DNA from: Bacteroidales bacterium
GTDB taxonomy: Bacteria > Bacteroidota > Bacteroidia > Bacteroidales > UBA932
Length of the DNA: 64,000 nucleotides
Assembly (NCBI GenBank): GCA_028686425.1
Contig: JAQUBZ010000007.1
Span: forward strand, 1 to 64,000
Direction: 5' to 3'
The position numbers and the translations under genes are program-made. A model generated the notes under the pieces. That model was not told the origin of the DNA. It saw nothing but the letters and a program-made list of their open reading frames with translations, and ran no database searches. Shown one piece after another: positions 60,578 through 64,000 of the stretch (position 1 is its first letter; each line of letters opens with the position of its first letter).

Positions 60578-61086
60578 TTGATTTCCTCCTTTGTATCACT
60601 ACCTGAAAGCTGCTGCATCAATTGCTCGACAGACAATCCCTCTTCCCTGATGCGTTTGCTGAAAAGTCCCGATTTGATAATCATATCCAAATCTACCGTC
60701 ATATCCTCTCTGTCAATACTGTCAGAACTGAAAAGCCCGGAAGAAAGAGCTGATAAAGGGTTGAATAATACCACATTAATCATTACAGGCACAATTTGGT
60801 CCGATTTTGGAAATACTGTAGCCGGTTTGATGGATGTGATTTCGGCAAATTTCTTGTGGTTACCGGTATATACTATCGCATTCACCTGTTTGATTAGATA
60901 TTTGGAGGATGTCGGATTGTCAATTGCAACATCAAGCCTCATTTTTGAAGAAACCGCCCCTTTTTCAAAGGAAAAATTATCAATCTGTTCAAGAGTGTAA
61001 GATTTGACATCAAGCTCCTTGTAGTTGTCGCAACCGCATAGCATGAACACGGTTAAAAACAATATTAATATTCGGTTTATTTTCAT
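60574..61086 (-). CDS. LEA14/WHy-like lipoprotein
   Basis: 170 residues from ATG 61086 (an adjacent ATG at 61089 is possible), lipobox VFMLCGC. The middle shows LDVAIDNPTSSKYLIKQVNA and PVMINVVLFNPLSAL, the NP-containing beta pattern of LEA type-2 domains. It is probably periplasmic and lipid-anchored. Function is unknown; coupling to the SPOR gene suggests a shared envelope task. Confidence 0.72.
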   Translation of the reverse strand: MKINRILILFLTVFMLCGCDNYKELDVKSYTLEQIDNFSFEKGAVSSKMRLDVAIDNPTSSKYLIKQVNAIVYTGNHKKFAEITSIKPATVFPKSDQIVPVMINVVLFNPLSALSSGLFSSDSIDREDMTVDLDMIIKSGLFSKRIREEGLSVEQLMQQLSGSDTKEEIK

Positions 61087-61158
61087 CATTTATTGAACTA
61101 CTAATCTGCAAAGATATAAAAAGCTTCTTATCTTTGCACTGAATTATACAATTACAAT

Positions 61159-62568
61159 ATGAGAGATAACAATTATCATTCCGTAAAACCTCTGCTTGAC
61201 AACAAACGGCCGCAAGTCTATATCGAAACTTATGGCTGTCAGATGAATGTCAATGACAGTGAAGTTGTCCTTTCTATTCTGCAAAAAGCCGGTTACTCTT
61301 TGTGCCCGAATATCGAAGATGCCAATCTCATACTTGTAAACACTTGCTCCATTAGAGACAATGCTGAACAGAGGATTTTAGGGAGACTTGATGTTTTCAG
61401 GCTTGAAAAGAAGAAAAGAACAAATGTAAAAGTCGGAATTTTGGGATGTATGGCTGAAAGGCTGAAAGACGAACTGCTTTCAAATCCGGCTGTAGATATA
61501 GTTGCCGGGCCTGACTCATACAGAGACCTGCCAAGACTGATTGCCTCTTTATCGTCGGGAGAGAAGCAGATTAACACAATTCTCTCACAAGAAGAGACAT
61601 ACGCTGACATTTCCCCTGTAAGAATGGACCAGAACGGTGTTTCTGCGTATATTTCCATAATGAGAGGGTGCAACAACGTGTGCTCTTACTGCGTGGTTCC
61701 ATACGTCAGAGGAGCAGAAAGAAGCAGAGATCCCAAGAGCATTATACACGAAGCAAAAGAGCTTTTCAAGAACGGATATAAAGAGATTAATCTCCTCGGA
61801 CAGAATGTCGATTCCTACCTGTGGGTTGACCCTTCAAATCCAACCAAAAAAGTAAATTTTGCCCAACTCCTTGAGTTGGTGGCTTTGATAAGCCCTAAAA
61901 TGAGAGTCAGATTTTCAACATCTCATCCGAAGGATATGGGTAACGGAGTACTATATACAATGGCCATGTACCCCAATATATGCAACCATATCCATCTTCC
62001 CGTCCAATCCGGAAGCAATGCCATGCTTGAAAAAATGAACAGAAAATATACGAGAGAGGGATACCTTGAAAGGGTCGCTAAAATCCACGAGATACTGCCG
62101 GATTGCTCTATTACAACAGATGTAATAGCCGGTTTCTGTTCCGAAACGGACCGGGACCATCAGGATACCATCTCGCTTTTCAAAGAGGTGAGATTTGATA
62201 ACGCCTTTATGTTTCAATACTCGGAGAGACCCAACACAAAGGCGGCACGCAAATTTAAAGATGATATCCCTCCGGAAGTCAAGACGGCAAGACTGAATGA
62301 AATCATTGCCCTTCAGAATGCAATTTCCCTTGAAAATAACCAAAAAACCATCGGACAAAAATATGAAGTGCTGATTGAAGGGGCCTCAAAGCGCTCGGAT
62401 GAAGAACTTATGGGGCGCATTCCTCAAAACAAAGCATGCGTATTCCCTGCCAAAGGGCATAAGGCCGGAGAATATGTAACAGTAAGAATAAACTCATGTA
62501 CTTCAGCCACTCTGATTGGAGAAATAATTGAAGAAGAACATAAATCATTACTTGATAAAATCCTATAA
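61159..62568 (+). CDS. miaB: tRNA-2-methylthio-N6-dimethylallyladenosine synthase
   Basis: 469 residues. The N-terminal domain has YIETYGCQMNVNDSEVV with further cysteines in VNTCSIR and GILGCMAERL for the auxiliary cluster. The radical-SAM motif CxxxCxxC is in RGCNNVCSYCVVPYVRG. A C-terminal TRAM domain follows. It adds the methylthio group to A37 of tRNAs reading UNN codons. Confidence 0.95.
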   Translation: MRDNNYHSVKPLLDNKRPQVYIETYGCQMNVNDSEVVLSILQKAGYSLCPNIEDANLILVNTCSIRDNAEQRILGRLDVFRLEKKKRTNVKVGILGCMAERLKDELLSNPAVDIVAGPDSYRDLPRLIASLSSGEKQINTILSQEETYADISPVRMDQNGVSAYISIMRGCNNVCSYCVVPYVRGAERSRDPKSIIHEAKELFKNGYKEINLLGQNVDSYLWVDPSNPTKKVNFAQLLELVALISPKMRVRFSTSHPKDMGNGVLYTMAMYPNICNHIHLPVQSGSNAMLEKMNRKYTREGYLERVAKIHEILPDCSITTDVIAGFCSETDRDHQDTISLFKEVRFDNAFMFQYSERPNTKAARKFKDDIPPEVKTARLNEIIALQNAISLENNQKTIGQKYEVLIEGASKRSDEELMGRIPQNKACVFPAKGHKAGEYVTVRINSCTSATLIGEIIEEEHKSLLDKIL

Positions 62569-62570
62569 AT

Positions 62571-62975
62571 ATGACACTTATCAAAACAACTTATTTGGGT
62601 GATTTGCGTACGGAAGCCGTTCACCTTGATTCGGGAAGTAAAATCAACACCAGCGCCCCAAAAGACAACAACGGAGACGGGTTGCTATTCTCACCTACCG
62701 ATTTGTTTGCCACATCACTTGGTTGTTGCATGCTGACAATCATCGGCATGACTGCCAAAACACATGGTTTTTCAATCGACGGTACCACCATCCACACCGA
62801 AAAGGTAATGGCTGCCAACCCGCGCAGAATAGCTGAACTGATACTTGATGTGGAATTTCCCAAAAACAACTACAGTCCGAAGGAAAAAGCCATCATTGAA
62901 AATGCAGCGAAGACTTGTCCTGTTGCAAACAGTCTTGACCCTGCAATAAAGAAAACTATAAACTTTATTTATTAA
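62571..62975 (+). CDS. OsmC/Ohr-family peroxidase-like protein
   Basis: 134 residues. The fold markers are SPTDLFATSLGCCMLTIIGM and AAKTCPVANSLDPAIK, giving the two cysteines expected for thiol peroxidase activity (one in LGCC, one in TCPV). It probably reduces organic hydroperoxides in the cytosol. It begins 2 bases after miaB. Confidence 0.9.
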   Translation: MTLIKTTYLGDLRTEAVHLDSGSKINTSAPKDNNGDGLLFSPTDLFATSLGCCMLTIIGMTAKTHGFSIDGTTIHTEKVMAANPRRIAELILDVEFPKNNYSPKEKAIIENAAKTCPVANSLDPAIKKTINFIY

Positions 62976-63013
62976 TCGGCAGCTGTCAATCGACAGCTGC
63001 TCATATTATTGTA

Positions 63014-64000
63014 TTATTCCGACAACGTCCACTCGCAGCCCTCTTTTGTATCTTTTATCTGAATACCGATGGCTTTGAGGCGGTCTCTTATCCTGTCACT
63101 TTCCGCCCAGTCCTTATTGGCTTTAGCTTGCTTACGTGATTCGATTATCATATTTACAAGCCCATCAATTATCTTAGTATCAGACGATTGAGAATTGTCG
63201 TCCGATAAACCGAGAATATCTCCTCCGACTTCACCGAATATTCGTTCAAGAATTGCCTTGTCCTCCCCATTTATTGCTATCGTCTTGTCTTTTACGCTAT
63301 TGACCATCTTTACAGCATCAAACATATACGATATGGCTATCGGAGTATTCATATCATCGCACAAAGCATCATATATAAGAGTCTCCAGACCGGCTATCTG
63401 CTCTATTGAAGGAGCCCCATCCGTAACCGATATGGTTTTGACATCCTTAAACGCCTGCAACATCCTTTTAAGCCCTTTTTCTGCTGCCTGCAAAGCTTCA
63501 TTGCTGAAATCGAGAGTACTCCTGTAATGAGCCTGAAGGATAAAAAACCTTATGGTCATAGGTGAATACGGCTGTTCGAGCTTCGGATGTCGGCCTGAGA
63601 ACAGCTCATCAAGGGTGATGAAATTGCCGAGAGATTTGCCCATCTTCTGTCCGTTAATGGTAATCATATTGTTGTGCATCCAATAGTGAACTCCGCCCCT
63701 GCCTCTTGAAGCTGTGTTCTGAGCCAATTCACATTCGTGGTGAGGAAACATCAAATCCATCCCTCCTCCGTGAATATCAAACTCTTCACCAAGATATTTC
63801 TCACTCATTGCAGAACATTCGAGATGCCATCCCGGGAAGCCCTCACTCCAAGGGGACGGCCAATGCATAATGTGCTCAGGAGATGCCTTTTTCCATAGGG
63901 CAAAATCATAAGACGAATGTTTGTCATCCTGTCCGTCAAGCGCTCTTGTATTGGAAATCATATCATCAATCACACGTCCCGACAATATGCCGTACTTATG
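63014..64000 (-). CDS. cysS: Cysteinyl-tRNA synthetase, 5' part beyond window
   Basis: The frame runs open to the window end, giving about 328 C-terminal residues of a protein near 490. It shows [20 protein letters not shown], the zinc ligands in [13 protein letters not shown], the KMSKS-type loop KMGKSLGNF and the C-terminal helical domain. The class I start with HIGH lies outside. It charges tRNA-Cys. Confidence 0.95.
   Translation of the reverse strand, partial: HKYGILSGRVIDDMISNTRALDGQDDKHSSYDFALWKKASPEHIMHWPSPWSEGFPGWHLECSAMSEKYLGEEFDIHGGGMDLMFPHHECELAQNTASRGRGGVHYWMHNNMITINGQKMGKSLGNFITLDELFSGRHPKLEQPYSPMTIRFFILQAHYRSTLDFSNEALQAAEKGLKRMLQAFKDVKTISVTDGAPSIEQIAGLETLIYDALCDDMNTPIAISYMFDAVKMVNSVKDKTIAINGEDKAILERIFGEVGGDILGLSDDNSQSSDTKIIDGLVNMIIESRKQAKANKDWAESDRIRDRLKAIGIQIKDTKEGCEWTLSE

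Overview
The window looks like a chromosomal segment of a member of the order Bacteroidales (phylum Bacteroidota). The signs are many promoters with the Bacteroidota -7 box TAnnTTTG(C) at vegetative genes and both tRNA genes, few Shine-Dalgarno sequences, a DUF3575-DUF5119-fimbrillin operon, BspA-type and FISUMP surface lipoproteins, a glycine-lipid gene pair (glsA/glsB type), and lineage-typical families (DUF4837, DUF5009, long S16). No genus can be named from the sequence alone.

Layout. 1-2.2 kb: 3' part of a large FtsX-type ABC permease. 2.3-3.75 kb: a DUF1846 protein. 3.97-12.8 kb: a MacA-MacB-TolC type efflux operon (adaptor, ATPase, two FtsX permeases, outer-membrane factor) followed by an NtrC-type sigma-54 activator and its histidine kinase; a perfect TGTCCG palindrome and a sigma-54-like -24/-12 element precede the adaptor. 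12.9-17.0 kb (minus): FISUMP lipoprotein, BspA-type leucine-rich-repeat lipoprotein and a 44-residue leading peptide. 17.2-20.6 kb: an accessory patch with a tripartite HipB-HipS-HipT toxin-antitoxin module and gene debris: a RhuM-LRR chimeric pseudogene, an ORF6N protein, and a truncated YhcG/DUF1016 gene behind a tiny overlapping ORF. 20.8-26.9 kb: DUF3575, DUF5119 and five tandem fimbrillin lipoproteins. 26.9-33.9 kb (minus): TetR-controlled ABC-2 exporter (TetR, TolC, HlyD, two ATPases, two permeases) with a palindromic operator. 34.1-36.0 kb: Cthe_2159-like lipoprotein. 36.2-37.0 kb: tRNA-Met(CAT) followed by a non-coding block with a 129-bp tandem repeat, strong hairpins and an inverted end copy.

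37-64 kb is mostly core genome: dipeptidase, nitroreductase, cyclophilin; flippase, dut, murF; rpsP, rimM; SUMF1-like protein; 5'-nucleotidase; Cys-rich lipoprotein and DUF5009 membrane protein; ruvX-def-phosphohexomutase; M23 peptidase, dxr, rseP, DUF4837; tRNA-Glu(TTC), rpsT, radC, upp; rpoN; glsA/glsB-like; SPOR and LEA-like proteins; miaB, osmC-like, and the 3' part of cysS.

How parts fit. The efflux regulator at 10.1 kb needs sigma-54, which is encoded at 56.8 kb in the same window, and the candidate sigma-54 promoter lies before the efflux operon, so a closed cell-envelope stress/efflux circuit can be proposed. The second exporter has its own TetR circuit. The most unusual non-core material is at 17-20.6 kb and 36.3-37.0 kb. 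All functional calls rest on motifs and family recall; no database search was possible.
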